Source: Solirubrobacter phytolaccae
GTDB lineage: Bacteria; Actinomycetota; Thermoleophilia; Solirubrobacterales; Solirubrobacteraceae
Direction of reading: 5' to 3'
Assembly (NCBI RefSeq): GCF_027587195.1
Contig: NZ_JAPDDP010000053.1
Location: 1 to 51,415, forward strand
DNA: 51,415 bases
The notes beneath the pieces were generated by a model that was given only the letters and a program-made list of their open reading frames with translations, was not told the origin of the DNA and ran no database searches. Position numbers and translations under genes: made by a program. Each line of letters opens with the position of its first letter. The first letter of the stretch is position 1. Below are positions 16,656 through 25,429 of this stretch, piece by piece.

Positions 16656-17390
16656 ATGGCCAGCCCCGTCGGCACGCTGATGCGCCACTGGCGGCGCGAG
16701 CGCCGGATGAGCCAGCTCGTGCTCGCCACGGAGATGGGCACGACGCAGCGGCACGTGAGCTTCGTGGAGAGCGGTCGCGCGGAGCCGTCGCGCGAGCTGG
16801 TGCTGCGCGTCGCCCGCGCGCTCGACGTGCCGCTCCGCGAGCGCAACCAGCTGCTGCTCGCCGCCGGCTACGCGCCGCAGTACCGCGAGACCGGTCTGGA
16901 CGCGCCCGCGCTGAGCCAGGTCCAGCGCGCGCTGGACCGGATGCTCGCCCAGCAGGAGCCGTACCCGGCGGTCGTCATGGACCACCACTGGGACATCCAG
17001 CAGGCGAACGCCGCGGCGACGGCGCTGTTCACCTGCCTGCTCGACGGCCCGCCACCGGAGCCGGCGAACGTGATCCGGCTCATGTTCGGGCCGCTCCGCC
17101 CGCACGTCGCGAACTTCGACGCGACCGGCGACGCGCTGCTCGCCCGCGTGTACCGGGAAGCCGTCGGCGGCGTTCCGGACCCCAGGACCCAGGCGCTGCT
17201 CGAGGAGATCCGGCCGGATGCCCCGCCCGACTTCGCCCGTCCCGCCTCGCCCGTCGTCCCCGTCCACTTCGTCAAGGACGACCTCGACGTGCGCTATTTC
17301 AGCCTCGTCACCACGGTCGGCACGCCGCAGGACGTCACGCTGCAGGAGATCCGCGTCGAGCTGTTCTTCCCGGCCGACAGAGTGTCCTGA
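16656..17390 (+). CDS. XRE-family regulator with MmyB-like ligand-binding domain
   Basis: The 244-residue protein has an N-terminal HTH (LMRHWRRERRMSQLVLATEMGTTQRHVSFVESGRAEPSRELVLRVARALDVPLRERNQLLLAAGYAP, residues about 7-75), followed by the domain usual in MmyB-type actinobacterial regulators (AVVMDHHWDIQQANAAATALF, ... FGPLRPHVANFD). The second domain resembles a PAS fold and is thought to bind a fatty acid or similar ligand. Such regulators normally control a divergent oxidoreductase; here the divergent gene is the AhpD-like protein. Its stop codon lies inside the left end of the long palindrome at 17386-17539. Confidence 0.9.
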   Translation: MASPVGTLMRHWRRERRMSQLVLATEMGTTQRHVSFVESGRAEPSRELVLRVARALDVPLRERNQLLLAAGYAPQYRETGLDAPALSQVQRALDRMLAQQEPYPAVVMDHHWDIQQANAAATALFTCLLDGPPPEPANVIRLMFGPLRPHVANFDATGDALLARVYREAVGGVPDPRTQALLEEIRPDAPPDFARPASPVVPVHFVKDDLDVRYFSLVTTVGTPQDVTLQEIRVELFFPADRVS

Positions 17391-17539
17391 ATCAGAAGTT
17401 CGCGGGCGCCTACCGGACGTCTCGCCGCGCCTGGCGGCCGCCGGCGATCCCGCACGTACCACCAGTATGCGCTGGAATCACCGCCGGACCCAGCCACGAC
17501 GATCGGGCCCGCTATGCGCACGCGAACTTCCGACTCAGG
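17386..17539. repeat. 154-bp imperfect palindrome between two convergent genes
   Basis: The left arm (17386-17459) and the reverse complement of the right arm (17465-17539) align along their whole length, with a 5-nt loop (CACCA). Identity is highest at the ends: 25 of the outer 30 positions match, including AAGTTCGCG on the left against CGCGAACTT on the right. Inner parts match at roughly 70 percent by eye with small gaps. It fills the space between the XRE stop (17390) and the stop of the signalling gene (17543). It could be a bidirectional terminator, a decayed palindromic mobile element, or an ancient inverted duplication. It contains no credible gene. Confidence 0.8.
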
Positions 17540-17542
17540 CCA

Positions 17543-18865
17543 CTAGCGCGCGCCGGTCACGTCGTCGATGACCGAGACCACCAGGCGCTCGCCCTCGTCC
17601 AGCAGCGACGCCTTCACCAGCAGCCAGCGCTCACCCATCCGGCACAGCAGCGGCGGCGCGTCCAGCCCGACCAGCAGCCGCCGGTAGGGCAGCTCGTCGA
17701 GCGCGAGCGGCGTGCCGTCCGGGCGCACCATCACGACGCGCGAGAAGATGTCCTCGCCGCTGAGCGCGTTGAGCTCCGACGGGCGCTCGACGTCGAACAG
17801 CCGCGCCGCGGCCTCGTTCGCGTAGACCAGGCGGCTGTCGGCGTCGCGCACGATCACGGCCTCGCCCAGCACGTCCAGCACGCGCTCGAAGCGGTGGCGG
17901 GTGCGGCGCAGCTCCTCGATCAGCTGGGTGCGGGCCAGCGCGGCGGACGCGCGCACGCCGAGCTCGGCCAGGAACCCGACGACCGCCTCCGACGGCCGGG
18001 CTCGCGCGGGCAGCAGGCCGAAGTGCAGCAGGCCGAGCAGGCGCTGCCCCTCGCGCAGCGGGATCACGACCCACCAGCGGATGCCGGTCGCGGCCATCGT
18101 CGCCGCGTCCTCCGGGCTGGTCGTGAGCCGCTCGATCAGGTCCAGGGTGAGCTCGGAGACGTGCGGCTCGCCGTCCGCCAGAGCGGCGCGCGTGGCGGAG
18201 CGCGCGGCGTCGGACCGCGGGCGCAACGTCGCCAGCCAGCGTGAGTGCTCGTCCGAGCCGCCGACACGGCCGGCGAAGCGCTCGGGCGCGCCGTCCGCGG
18301 CGATCACGTCGACCGCGCACGCGTCGGCGACCGTGGGCACGAGCAGGTCCACGAGCCGCTCGACCCCCTCCCCCGGCCACGCGCCCTGCGCCATCCGGGT
18401 GACGGCGTCCAGCAGCTCGGTCTCGCGCCGCACGTCCGCGCCGCTCTCCGCCCGCTCGGGTCCCAGCACGCCCGGCGTCGCGAACGTCATCGACAGCTCG
18501 GTGCCGCCGCCCTGGGCCTCGCGCAGGTCCACGTGCGCCGCGAGCCGGCCGATCGTCGGCAGCCCGAGCCCGAGCCCGGGCGAGTCCGCCCGCGGCTGCA
18601 TCCCACGCCCGTTGTCGGACACGACGACGGTCAGCTCGTCCGCGGCGGTGCTGACCGTCACGCGCACGACGCCCGGCTCGCGGTCGAGGAAGCCGTGGAT
18701 GACCGAGTTGGTGACCGCCTCGGTCACGGCGAGCGTGAGATCGACGACGTCCTCCGCGGACGCGCCGTGCTCCTGCGCGAACGTCCGCACTCGCCCTCGG
18801 GACAGCGTGACGCTCTCCGGCTCTGCCGGCAGCTCCCAGTGCGCACGGGCCGCCACCGTTGGCAT
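17543..18865 (-). CDS. HATPase (anti-sigma-like)-GAF-PAS signalling protein
   Basis: The 440-residue protein has an unusual order. Residues about 10-130 form an RsbW-type histidine-kinase-like ATPase: N-box LAVTEAVTNSVIHGF, G-box SDNGRGMQP and PGLGLGLPTIGRLA. Residues about 145-310 form a GAF domain (LVPTVADACAVDVIAADG ... WWVVIPLREGQRLLGLLHFG). Residues about 315-435 form a PAS domain (ERVLDVLGEAVIVRDADSRLVYANEAAARLF). No phosphatase, receiver or dimerisation domain is seen. It may phosphorylate or hold an anti-sigma antagonist in response to GAF/PAS ligands. No partner gene is nearby. It is transcribed alone. Confidence 0.88.
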   Translation of the reverse strand: MPTVAARAHWELPAEPESVTLSRGRVRTFAQEHGASAEDVVDLTLAVTEAVTNSVIHGFLDREPGVVRVTVSTAADELTVVVSDNGRGMQPRADSPGLGLGLPTIGRLAAHVDLREAQGGGTELSMTFATPGVLGPERAESGADVRRETELLDAVTRMAQGAWPGEGVERLVDLLVPTVADACAVDVIAADGAPERFAGRVGGSDEHSRWLATLRPRSDAARSATRAALADGEPHVSELTLDLIERLTTSPEDAATMAATGIRWWVVIPLREGQRLLGLLHFGLLPARARPSEAVVGFLAELGVRASAALARTQLIEELRRTRHRFERVLDVLGEAVIVRDADSRLVYANEAAARLFDVERPSELNALSGEDIFSRVVMVRPDGTPLALDELPYRRLLVGLDAPPLLCRMGERWLLVKASLLDEGERLVVSVIDDVTGAR

Positions 18866-18887
18866 CGGCGCGGGATTCTAGGAACTC

Positions 18888-19295
18888 CTAGTCGAGCAAT
18901 GCGCCGCTGCTCACGTTCACGGTCGCCCCCGTCATCGTGCGACCGCGGTCGGAAGCGACGAACGCGGCCACGTGCCCGACGTCCTCGAGCGTCGCCGCGC
19001 GACCCAGCAGCGTCGACGCGACCAGGCTCTCCGCGATCTCCGCCTTGCCGTCGAACGCGTCCGGGATCGACTCGGGAACGCCGCCGGAGCGCAGCGTGAC
19101 GGTGCGGATGCCGTGCGCGCCCAGCTCCACCGCGAGCTGCCGGCGCATCGCCTCGACCGCCGCGAACCCAGTCTGCAGCGCCCCGAGCTGGAACCCGCGC
19201 GGCGGGTCGCCGTCACCACCGAAGAACAGGATCACGCCGCCGGTGTCCTGCGTGATCATCTGGCGCGCAGCCGCTCGCGCGGTGAGAAACGTCTG
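18888..19295 (-). pseudogene. 5'-truncated SDR gene (C-terminal half only)
   Basis: The readable protein starts at ATG 19259 and has 123 residues that match only the second half of an SDR: GVILFFGGDGD, a helix FAAVEAMRRQLAVELGAHGIRTVTLRSGGVPESI, and the end LEDVGHVAAFVASDRGRTMTGATVNVSSGALLD. Upstream of this ATG the frame continues as TFLTARAAARQ, which is still SDR-like, until a TGA at 19296-19298. The Rossmann half with the TGxxxGIG motif is missing; beyond the TGA only about 30 bp separate it from the GH13 gene. A deletion next to the GH13 stop is the simplest reading. Expression of the remnant is unlikely to give an active enzyme. Confidence 0.75.
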
Positions 19296-19327
19296 TCAAC
19301 GACGACGACGGCGTGCCGCCGCGAAAC

Positions 19328-21565
19328 TCATCGCGGCGGCGTGACCAGGAGGCAGCGCCCGGAGTAGCCGCAGATCGTGAGGCTGAACGAGTGCAGGTCG
19401 TCGACCGTGCCCAGCTCCTCGCCCGTGAACATGTCCGTCAGCAGCGCGCCGCCGGGCAGGTGCTCGGAGCGCACCGAGCCGGCGATCTCCTCGGCCGAGA
19501 AGTTCAGCGCCGTGATCTGCAGCTGCCCGCCGTCGAGCTCGTGGACCATCACCAGCTCGGCCTTGTTGGACACGTCGGGGATGTCGATCTGCTTGGCGGT
19601 CGCGATCCCGTGCTGGCCCCGCACGTCGAGGATCCGCCGCAGGCCGGAGGCGAACGACGCCGGGTCAGCGAGCTGCTCGGGCAGCGAGCCGTACAGGGAG
19701 CGGCCGGCCGGCATGTGGCCCTCGCTCGACGGGTCGGGGACGCCGCGCAGGTCGTGCCCGCCGCGGTTGAGCCAGCGCGTGTCGCCGTCGGCGATCAGGT
19801 CCGCGACCGCCGCCGCGTCGACCGTCAGCATCCCGGAGAGATCCCAGCCGCTGAGCGCGAACACGCCCGGCTGCATGGCGTTGAACATCACCAGCAGCAG
19901 GTGGACGTCCTTGATCCGGTCGCGCTCCTCGGGCGTGATCAGCGCGATGTCGCGGATGCCGAGCGTCGCGGCGATCACCGTCGCCGTCGTGCAGGCGATG
20001 CCGTTGGTGGTGAACGTGCGGTTGTAGGGCGCGCGCACGCCGGTGAGCCGCGCGTTGAGCGTCTGGCGCACCTCCTCGGCCAGGTCCTCGCCGCGCACCT
20101 GCTCCCCGTGCCACTCGAAGCACTGGTCGCGATGGACCGTCGAGAAGTGCACGAGCTCGTGCGTGAGCTCGTCGTGGTTCTGCAGCGCGTGGACTAGTGA
20201 CGCGGGGTCGATGCCCATGTCCATCGCGAGCCGCAGCGTCAGCCGCAGGAACTCGGTGTCCTCGGTCACCAGCGCGTGGTGGTACGCGGGCCGGTTGACG
20301 AAGTCGTAGGACAGGTCGGCGCCCGACTCGCCCATGCTCTTGATGTCGTCCATCGACAGGTTGAGCTCCTGGAAGGAGAACCCGCCCATCTTGCGGATCA
20401 TCGAGGCGATGAAGTGGTTCGCGGCCTCCGAGAGCGGATGGCCCTCCGACCACGCCGGCTCCTCCTCCGCGCTCTTCTCCGCACCGAGGAAGCCGTTCGC
20501 GTCCAGGCGCAGGCCGCCCGCGCCCAGGTCGGCGAGCGCGTGCAGCGCGTCCCCGATCACCAGTCGCATGCCGCTGAAGGACGGATCGAGCCAGTTGATC
20601 GAGGGCTGGCCCTCCTTGAAGTAGTGCAGGTAGACCCAGCGCCGCTCGACGCCGTCGACGCCCAGGACGGCCCGCGTGGCCGACCAGTTGGTCTCTTTGA
20701 TGCCGGGCTCGAAGAAGATCACGCGCTGCAGGCGGCCGATGATGTAGCCGCGGCGCTCGAGCACCGCCTCGGTGTCGGCGTCCAGGTTGATGCTGTCGCG
20801 CCCCTCGGGCACCTCGGGCAGCAGGTCCCAGTCCTCGGGCGCGACCGAGACCATGTGGTAGATGCCCGGGTAGTCCTGGTGGCCCATCTCGGCCAGGCGG
20901 AAGTCGGCGCCCTTGCCGGTGTGGCCCGGGACGATGTCGTCGATCACCGTGCCCTCGTACTCGGCCGCGGTGGCGCACAGCATCCGGAACTCTTCCTCGG
21001 TGCCGAACTCCGGGTCCACGTTCATCGAGATGCGGTCGAAGTGGCCGTCGATCGAGGGCGTCAGGCGGCGCCCGTTCAGGCCGCCGGCGAGCTTGACCGG
21101 CCCGGTGTGCACGGCATCGATGCCGATCCGGCGGAACGCCTCCCACAGCCCGCGGTCGGCGAGCGCGGACAGGTACGACTCGCCCTGGCGCGTGACGAAG
21201 CTCAGCGGGTAGGCCGTGAACCACACCGACGCGCGCTCGACCGCCGCGCGCGGGTCCGGGTGCGCGAACGGGTTCTGCCACATGCTGCCCGTGCCGGACA
21301 GCTGCGTGGCGAGCCGGTTGGCGTCGTAGAGCATCGACTCCTCGACCAGCCACTCGACGTACTCACGGTTGTCGGCCAGCTCCTCACCGCCGCGACGGTC
21401 CGCGAGGCGGCGCCGCAACGAGCGGCGTGCCGACGGGCGGAAGCGCTTCGGACGGGCGGGATAGAACTGCTCGTCGTACGTGATGTCGGGAGCCTGGTGC
21501 TCCACCGCATCCGCGTTCTCGTCGGGCTCGTGCTGCAAGGCTGGGTGTTCACCGGTGGTCGACAT
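19328..21565 (-). CDS. GH13 alpha-amylase-family glycosidase/transglycosidase (trehalose-synthase-like)
   Basis: The 745-residue enzyme has a GH13 barrel with readable catalytic residues: nucleophile Asp355 in [11 protein letters not shown], acid/base Glu400 in FSFQELNLS, and Asp465 in [10 protein letters not shown]. The N-terminal 60 residues are charged and not catalytic; a C-terminal beta domain ends with [14 protein letters not shown]. Enzymes of this branch are often named trehalose synthase or maltose alpha-glucosyltransferase, but these motifs are unusual for that group, so the reaction is uncertain. The ATG at 21565 is chosen because AAGAGGAAA precedes it; ATG 21604 is possible. No signal peptide. 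Dyad at 21641 upstream; a role in osmoprotection would fit. Confidence 0.88.
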   Translation of the reverse strand: MSTTGEHPALQHEPDENADAVEHQAPDITYDEQFYPARPKRFRPSARRSLRRRLADRRGGEELADNREYVEWLVEESMLYDANRLATQLSGTGSMWQNPFAHPDPRAAVERASVWFTAYPLSFVTRQGESYLSALADRGLWEAFRRIGIDAVHTGPVKLAGGLNGRRLTPSIDGHFDRISMNVDPEFGTEEEFRMLCATAAEYEGTVIDDIVPGHTGKGADFRLAEMGHQDYPGIYHMVSVAPEDWDLLPEVPEGRDSINLDADTEAVLERRGYIIGRLQRVIFFEPGIKETNWSATRAVLGVDGVERRWVYLHYFKEGQPSINWLDPSFSGMRLVIGDALHALADLGAGGLRLDANGFLGAEKSAEEEPAWSEGHPLSEAANHFIASMIRKMGGFSFQELNLSMDDIKSMGESGADLSYDFVNRPAYHHALVTEDTEFLRLTLRLAMDMGIDPASLVHALQNHDELTHELVHFSTVHRDQCFEWHGEQVRGEDLAEEVRQTLNARLTGVRAPYNRTFTTNGIACTTATVIAATLGIRDIALITPEERDRIKDVHLLLVMFNAMQPGVFALSGWDLSGMLTVDAAAVADLIADGDTRWLNRGGHDLRGVPDPSSEGHMPAGRSLYGSLPEQLADPASFASGLRRILDVRGQHGIATAKQIDIPDVSNKAELVMVHELDGGQLQITALNFSAEEIAGSVRSEHLPGGALLTDMFTGEELGTVDDLHSFSLTICGYSGRCLLVTPPR

Positions 21566-21640
21566 GGCGTTTCCTCTTGGTTGCCCACCTCCGCCGCGCA
21601 CCATGCGCGAACCTAAAGCAGCCGGGCCCTTAGTAGGTTG

Positions 21641-21657
21641 TCACCCCGAGGGGATGA
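21641..21657. promoter_or_regulatory. dyad a (TCACCC-CGAGG-GGATGA), GH13/AI-2E divergent promoter
   Basis: Member of the ten-site dyad family described in the findings. On the plus side the hexamer CATCGT (21681-21686) lies 23 nt from the dyad and the GTG at 21694 follows 7 nt later. On the minus side TAGGTT (21610-21615, read on the minus strand) lies 25 nt away. The right half extends to GGGGATGAGG, which equals the known E. coli MalT box. Confidence 0.75.
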
Positions 21658-21693
21658 GGCGGTATCGCCCGCCGGGCCAGCATCGTGCGACAC

Positions 21694-22830
21694 GTGCGGC
21701 CACAGCGCGTCGAGATCGTGATCGGGGTCAAGACCCTCACGACCATCCTCGTCTTCGGCCTGCTGGTCGTCCTGGCGATCCTGTCGCTCGGCACGCTGCT
21801 GTCGATCTTCCTCGCGGCGGTGCTGGCGTTCGGACTCGACCCCGTGGTGACACGGCTCGTGCAGCGCGGCTGGGGGCGCGGAAAGGCCGCGCTGCTGGTG
21901 TTCGCGGGCCTGTTCGCGTCGGTGTTCACGCTCGTGCTGGTGACCGTCGGCCCCGTGTGGAACCAGATCGAGGAGTTCCTGCGCGCGCTGCCGGAGATGT
22001 GGGAGGACCTGCAGGCGACCGACTGGTTCGCGGACGTCTCGAGCACGGCGGGCTTCGACGACAAGGTGCGCGACTGGTTCGCGGACATCGCGAAGGAGCT
22101 CCCGGACGCGGCGACCGCGCTGCTCGGCGCCGCCGGCGGCGTCTTCGGCTCGGTGCTGAGCCTCGTGACGCTGACCTTCCTGTCGCTGTTCCTGCTGATG
22201 GAGCGCCCGCAGATCACGAGCTGGCTGTTCGGGTTCGCGCCGCCCGAGGCCGAGCAGCGCTGGAGCCCGGTGGTCGAGGAGTCGATCCGCGCGATCTCCT
22301 CCTCGCTGCTGGGCAACCTCGCGATCAGCCTCGTCGCGGGCACGATCGCCGGCGTCTCGGCCTGGCTGCTCGGCCTGCCGTTCCCGGTCGTGCTGGCCGT
22401 CATCACCGGCCTGCTGGACCTGATCCCGCAGGTCGGCGCGACGGTCGCGGCGGTGATCCTCGTCGCCGTCGCGCTCACCGTCGGCACCGGCGAGGCGGTG
22501 ATCATGCTGGTGATCCAGCTGATCTACCAGCAGGTCGAGAACTACATCGTCTACCCGATCGTCTACCGGCGGGCGGTGGAGCTGACGGCGTTCACCACGA
22601 TCGTGGCCGTGCTGATCGCCTCTTCGCTGCTGGGGATCGTCGGCGCGATCCTGGCCGTGCCGTTCGCGGCCGTGATCAAGATCCTGATCCGCGAGGCGAG
22701 CGCGCCACGCCGCAGACGGATGGACGCGCTACGTGACGGCCCCAGCGTCACGCAGAGCGGTGACGTCGTCGATGCCCCAGTCGGCAAGGACGGCGTCGGT
22801 GTCGGCGCCGGGCTCGCTCGGGGGACCTGA
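21694..22830 (+). CDS. AI-2E-family transporter (PerM/UPF0118-type permease)
   Basis: The 378-residue membrane protein has the family layout: two N-terminal helices, a soluble stretch (VWNQIEEFLRALPEMWEDLQ), a further helix pair, and the signature region GLLDLIPQVGATVAAVILVAVALTVG with QQVENYIVYPIVYRR and a final IVGAILAVPFAAVIKI. Members export small molecules or ions; the AI-2 link holds for few of them. GTG 21694 is preferred to GTG 21685 because it keeps the spacing to the dyad. The last 34 codons overlap the end of the convergent CoA-transferase gene and look like unselected read-through (DVVDAPVGKDGVGVGAGLARGT-like tail). Confidence 0.9.
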   Translation: MRPQRVEIVIGVKTLTTILVFGLLVVLAILSLGTLLSIFLAAVLAFGLDPVVTRLVQRGWGRGKAALLVFAGLFASVFTLVLVTVGPVWNQIEEFLRALPEMWEDLQATDWFADVSSTAGFDDKVRDWFADIAKELPDAATALLGAAGGVFGSVLSLVTLTFLSLFLLMERPQITSWLFGFAPPEAEQRWSPVVEESIRAISSSLLGNLAISLVAGTIAGVSAWLLGLPFPVVLAVITGLLDLIPQVGATVAAVILVAVALTVGTGEAVIMLVIQLIYQQVENYIVYPIVYRRAVELTAFTTIVAVLIASSLLGIVGAILAVPFAAVIKILIREASAPRRRRMDALRDGPSVTQSGDVVDAPVGKDGVGVGAGLARGT

Positions 22831-23862
22831 GACCGCCGCGGGCGTGCGCGAGAAGCGCGGCGCGGGCGCCGGCTGGACCTTCCCGTCGACCGTCACGAAG
22901 GCCTCGCGCGCGACGTTGTGCGGATGCTCGGCGGCCTCGGTCAGGCCGAGCACGGGCGTGACGCACGCCTCGGCGCCTTCGAGGAGCGCCGCCCACTCGT
23001 CGCGGGTCTTAGTGGCGAAGACCGTCGCGAAGCGCGCCTTGTACTCGGGCCAGCGCGGCTGGTCCCACTGCGGGAACGCGTCCGCGTCGAGCTCGAGCCG
23101 CCGCAGCAGCTCGGCGTAGAACTGCGGCTCGAGCGCGCCCACGGCCATCCACTTGCCGTCGCGCGTCGCGTAGACCTCGTAGAACGGCGCGCCCGAGTCG
23201 AGCAGGTTCGTGCCTGGCGTGTCGTTCCACAGCCCGGCGGCGCGCATGGCGTGGAACATCGTCGCCAGCAGCGCGCTACCCTCGACCATCGCGGCGTCCA
23301 CGACCTGGCCCTGCCCGGACGTGCGCGCCTCAAGCACGGCGCTGACGACGCCGAGCGCGAGCAGCATCCCGCCGCCCCCGAAGTCCGCGACGAGGTTGAG
23401 CGGGATCGGCGGCTTCTCGCCGGTCCGGCCCATCGCGCCGAGCACGCCCGCGATCGAGAGGTAGTTCAGGTCGTGCCCGGCGACGGCGCTCAGCGGCCCG
23501 TCCTGGCCGTACCCGGTCATGCGGCCGTAGACGAGCTTCGGGTTGCGGGCGAGCACGTCGTCGGGGCCGAGGCCCAGCCGCTCCATCACGCCCGGCCGGA
23601 AGCCCTCGATCAGCGCGTCGGCGCGTTCGCTCAGCCGCAGGATCAGCTCGCGCCCGCCGCCGCTCTTGAGGTTCACCGCCGCCGACCGCCGCCCGCGGTG
23701 CATGAAGTTCCACGCGCCCTCGCCGAGCGGATTGCCCGCCCCGCCCGCGCGGTCGATGCGGATCACGTCCGCGCCCAGGTCGGCGAGCAGCATCGCCGCG
23801 AACGGGCCCGGCCCGATGCTCGCGATCTCGATCACCTTGACGCCGTGCAGAGGTCCACTCAC
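22729..23862 (-). CDS. CaiB/BaiF CoA-transferase family protein (alpha-methylacyl-CoA racemase-like)
   Basis: The 377-residue protein has the family III CoA-transferase pattern: GVKVIEIASIGPGPFAAMLLADLGADVIRID, RSAAVNLKSGGG, FRPGVMERLGLGPDDV, YGQDGPLSAVAGHDLNYLSIAGVLG, LVADFGGGGMLLALGV, and VVDAAMVEGSALLA. The GHDLNY His and the ADFGGGG Asp correspond to the acid/base pair known in alpha-methylacyl-CoA racemase, and the length suits that enzyme. It would epimerise 2-methyl branched acyl-CoAs before beta-oxidation. The start is GTG 23862. It overlaps the AI-2E gene end by 102 bp. The 136-bp upstream space is shared with SulP and contains dyad b, but its own promoter is not obvious. Confidence 0.9.
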   Translation of the reverse strand: MSGPLHGVKVIEIASIGPGPFAAMLLADLGADVIRIDRAGGAGNPLGEGAWNFMHRGRRSAAVNLKSGGGRELILRLSERADALIEGFRPGVMERLGLGPDDVLARNPKLVYGRMTGYGQDGPLSAVAGHDLNYLSIAGVLGAMGRTGEKPPIPLNLVADFGGGGMLLALGVVSAVLEARTSGQGQVVDAAMVEGSALLATMFHAMRAAGLWNDTPGTNLLDSGAPFYEVYATRDGKWMAVGALEPQFYAELLRRLELDADAFPQWDQPRWPEYKARFATVFATKTRDEWAALLEGAEACVTPVLGLTEAAEHPHNVAREAFVTVDGKVQPAPAPRFSRTPAAVSGPPSEPGADTDAVLADWGIDDVTALRDAGAVT

Positions 23863-23946
23863 GGGCGAACCATCCGGGCAGCCGCTGACGCGGCGCCATC
23901 GGGGGTCGCTTTGATCATCGCTTCGCGGATGCTCACGCCCGCATTC

Positions 23947-23963
23947 TCACCCACGCGAGGCGA
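23947..23963. promoter_or_regulatory. dyad b (TCACCC-ACGCG-AGGCGA), promoter of the first SulP gene
   Basis: The plus side shows the full module: dyad, 23 nt, CACCAT (23987-23992), 6 nt, ATG 23999. This predicts a leaderless transcript. One base of the right half deviates (A for G). The divergent CoA-transferase start lies 84 bp away and does not fit the spacing, so control there is doubtful. Confidence 0.75.
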
Positions 23964-23998
23964 AGAGGCGTACGCCCGCGGCCGCGCACCATCCGCGG

Positions 23999-25429
23999 AT
24001 GCGCAAGGACGCCCTCGCGGGCGTGGCGACGGCGGCGGTCGTGATCCCGCAGTCGATGGCCTACGCGACGATCGCGGGGCTGCCGGTGGAGGTCGGCCTC
24101 TACACGGCGCTCGTGCCGCTGCTCGTCTACGCGCTGCTCGGCACCTCGCGGGCGCTGTCGGTCTCCACCACCTCCACCCTCGCCGCGCTCACCGGCGCCG
24201 CGGTCGCCACCGTCCCGCCCGATCAGGCGATGGCGGCGACCACGACCCTGGCCCTGCTCGCCGGCGGGCTGCTGCTCGCCGCGGGCGTCCTCAGGCTCGG
24301 CTTCCTCGCCGACTTCATCAGCCACCCCGTGCTCGCGGGCTTCAAGGCGGGCACGGGGCTGCTGATCGCGGCGGGCCAGCTCGGCAAGGTGCTCGGCGTT
24401 GAGCAGACGGGCGACAGCTTCTTCGCGAAGACGCGCTCCGCCCTCAGCCACCTCGGCGACATCAGCTGGCCGACCGCCGCGCTCGCCGCCGCCACGGTCG
24501 CGGGCCTGTTCGCGCTCAAGCGGACGAAGATCCCGGGCGCGCTGGTCGCGGTCGGCGCCGGCATCGTGGTCGGCGCGGCCGGGCTGCTGGACGTTGCGCT
24601 CACCGGCACCGTCCCCGGCGGCCTGCCCACGCCCGCCGCGCCCGACCTCGGGCTGATCGGCCCGCTGCTCCCCGCCGCCGCGGGCATCGCGCTGATGAGC
24701 TTCGTCGAGTCGATCGCCGCCGGACGCGCGATCGCGCACTCCGACGAGCCGGAGCCGAACGCCGACCGCGAGCTGATCGCGCTCGGCGCCGCCAACTTCG
24801 CCGGCGGCGTCTTCCGCAGCCTCCCGGCCGGCGGCGGGCTGTCGCAGACCGCGGTCAACGACACCGCCGAGACCAAGCGCGCCGGAGCGCTGACCGCGCT
24901 CGTCACGCTCGCCACGCTGCTGTTCCTCACGAGCGTGTTCGCCGACCTCCCGCAGGCGACGCTCGGCGCGCTCGTGCTCGTCTCCGCCGTCGGCCTGATC
25001 CAGCTCGAGCCGTTCCGTCAGATCGGCGAGATCCATCGCCGCGGCGTCGCCCTCGGGCTGCTGACGATGCTGGGCGTCCTCACGCTCGGCGTGCTCCAGG
25101 GCGTGCTCGTCGGCGTGCTGGCGAGCATGCTCAGCCTCGTCCACGCGCTCAACCACCCGCAGGTCACGCGGCTGGAGACCGGCGAGATCAAGGTCGTCGG
25201 CCCGCTCTACTTCGCGAACGTCCAGCGTGTGAAGCGACGCGTGCTGGAGCTCGACCCGGAGCCGGTGCTCGACATGTCCGCCGTGCATGGCATCGACGTC
25301 ACCGCCGCGCTCGTGCTGGAGGAGCTCGCGCCGCGCATGCAGGGCCTGAACCCCCAGCCGCGCGAGCTCCTCCGCCGCGTTCAGTCGCGCGCCAACGCGG
25401 CCGCCAACTCGCGCTCGACGTCCAAGTAG
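23999..25429 (+). CDS. SulP-family anion transporter with STAS domain (1 of 3)
   Basis: The 476-residue protein has the SulP signature near the N-terminus (AAVVIPQSMAYATIAGLPVEVGLYTALVPLLVYALLGTSR), about 10-12 membrane helices, the central motif LSQTAVNDTAETK and a short C-terminal STAS domain (about residues 395-470; GPLYFANVQRVKRR, VLDMSAVHGIDVTAALVLEEL). SulP proteins move sulfate, bicarbonate or other anions. The ATG follows a -10-like hexamer by 6 nt, without a Shine-Dalgarno site. Its end overlaps sulfatase 1 by 49 bp tail-to-tail. Location next to sulfatases favours sulfate, but this is inference. Confidence 0.92.
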   Translation: MRKDALAGVATAAVVIPQSMAYATIAGLPVEVGLYTALVPLLVYALLGTSRALSVSTTSTLAALTGAAVATVPPDQAMAATTTLALLAGGLLLAAGVLRLGFLADFISHPVLAGFKAGTGLLIAAGQLGKVLGVEQTGDSFFAKTRSALSHLGDISWPTAALAAATVAGLFALKRTKIPGALVAVGAGIVVGAAGLLDVALTGTVPGGLPTPAAPDLGLIGPLLPAAAGIALMSFVESIAAGRAIAHSDEPEPNADRELIALGAANFAGGVFRSLPAGGGLSQTAVNDTAETKRAGALTALVTLATLLFLTSVFADLPQATLGALVLVSAVGLIQLEPFRQIGEIHRRGVALGLLTMLGVLTLGVLQGVLVGVLASMLSLVHALNHPQVTRLETGEIKVVGPLYFANVQRVKRRVLELDPEPVLDMSAVHGIDVTAALVLEELAPRMQGLNPQPRELLRRVQSRANAAANSRSTSK

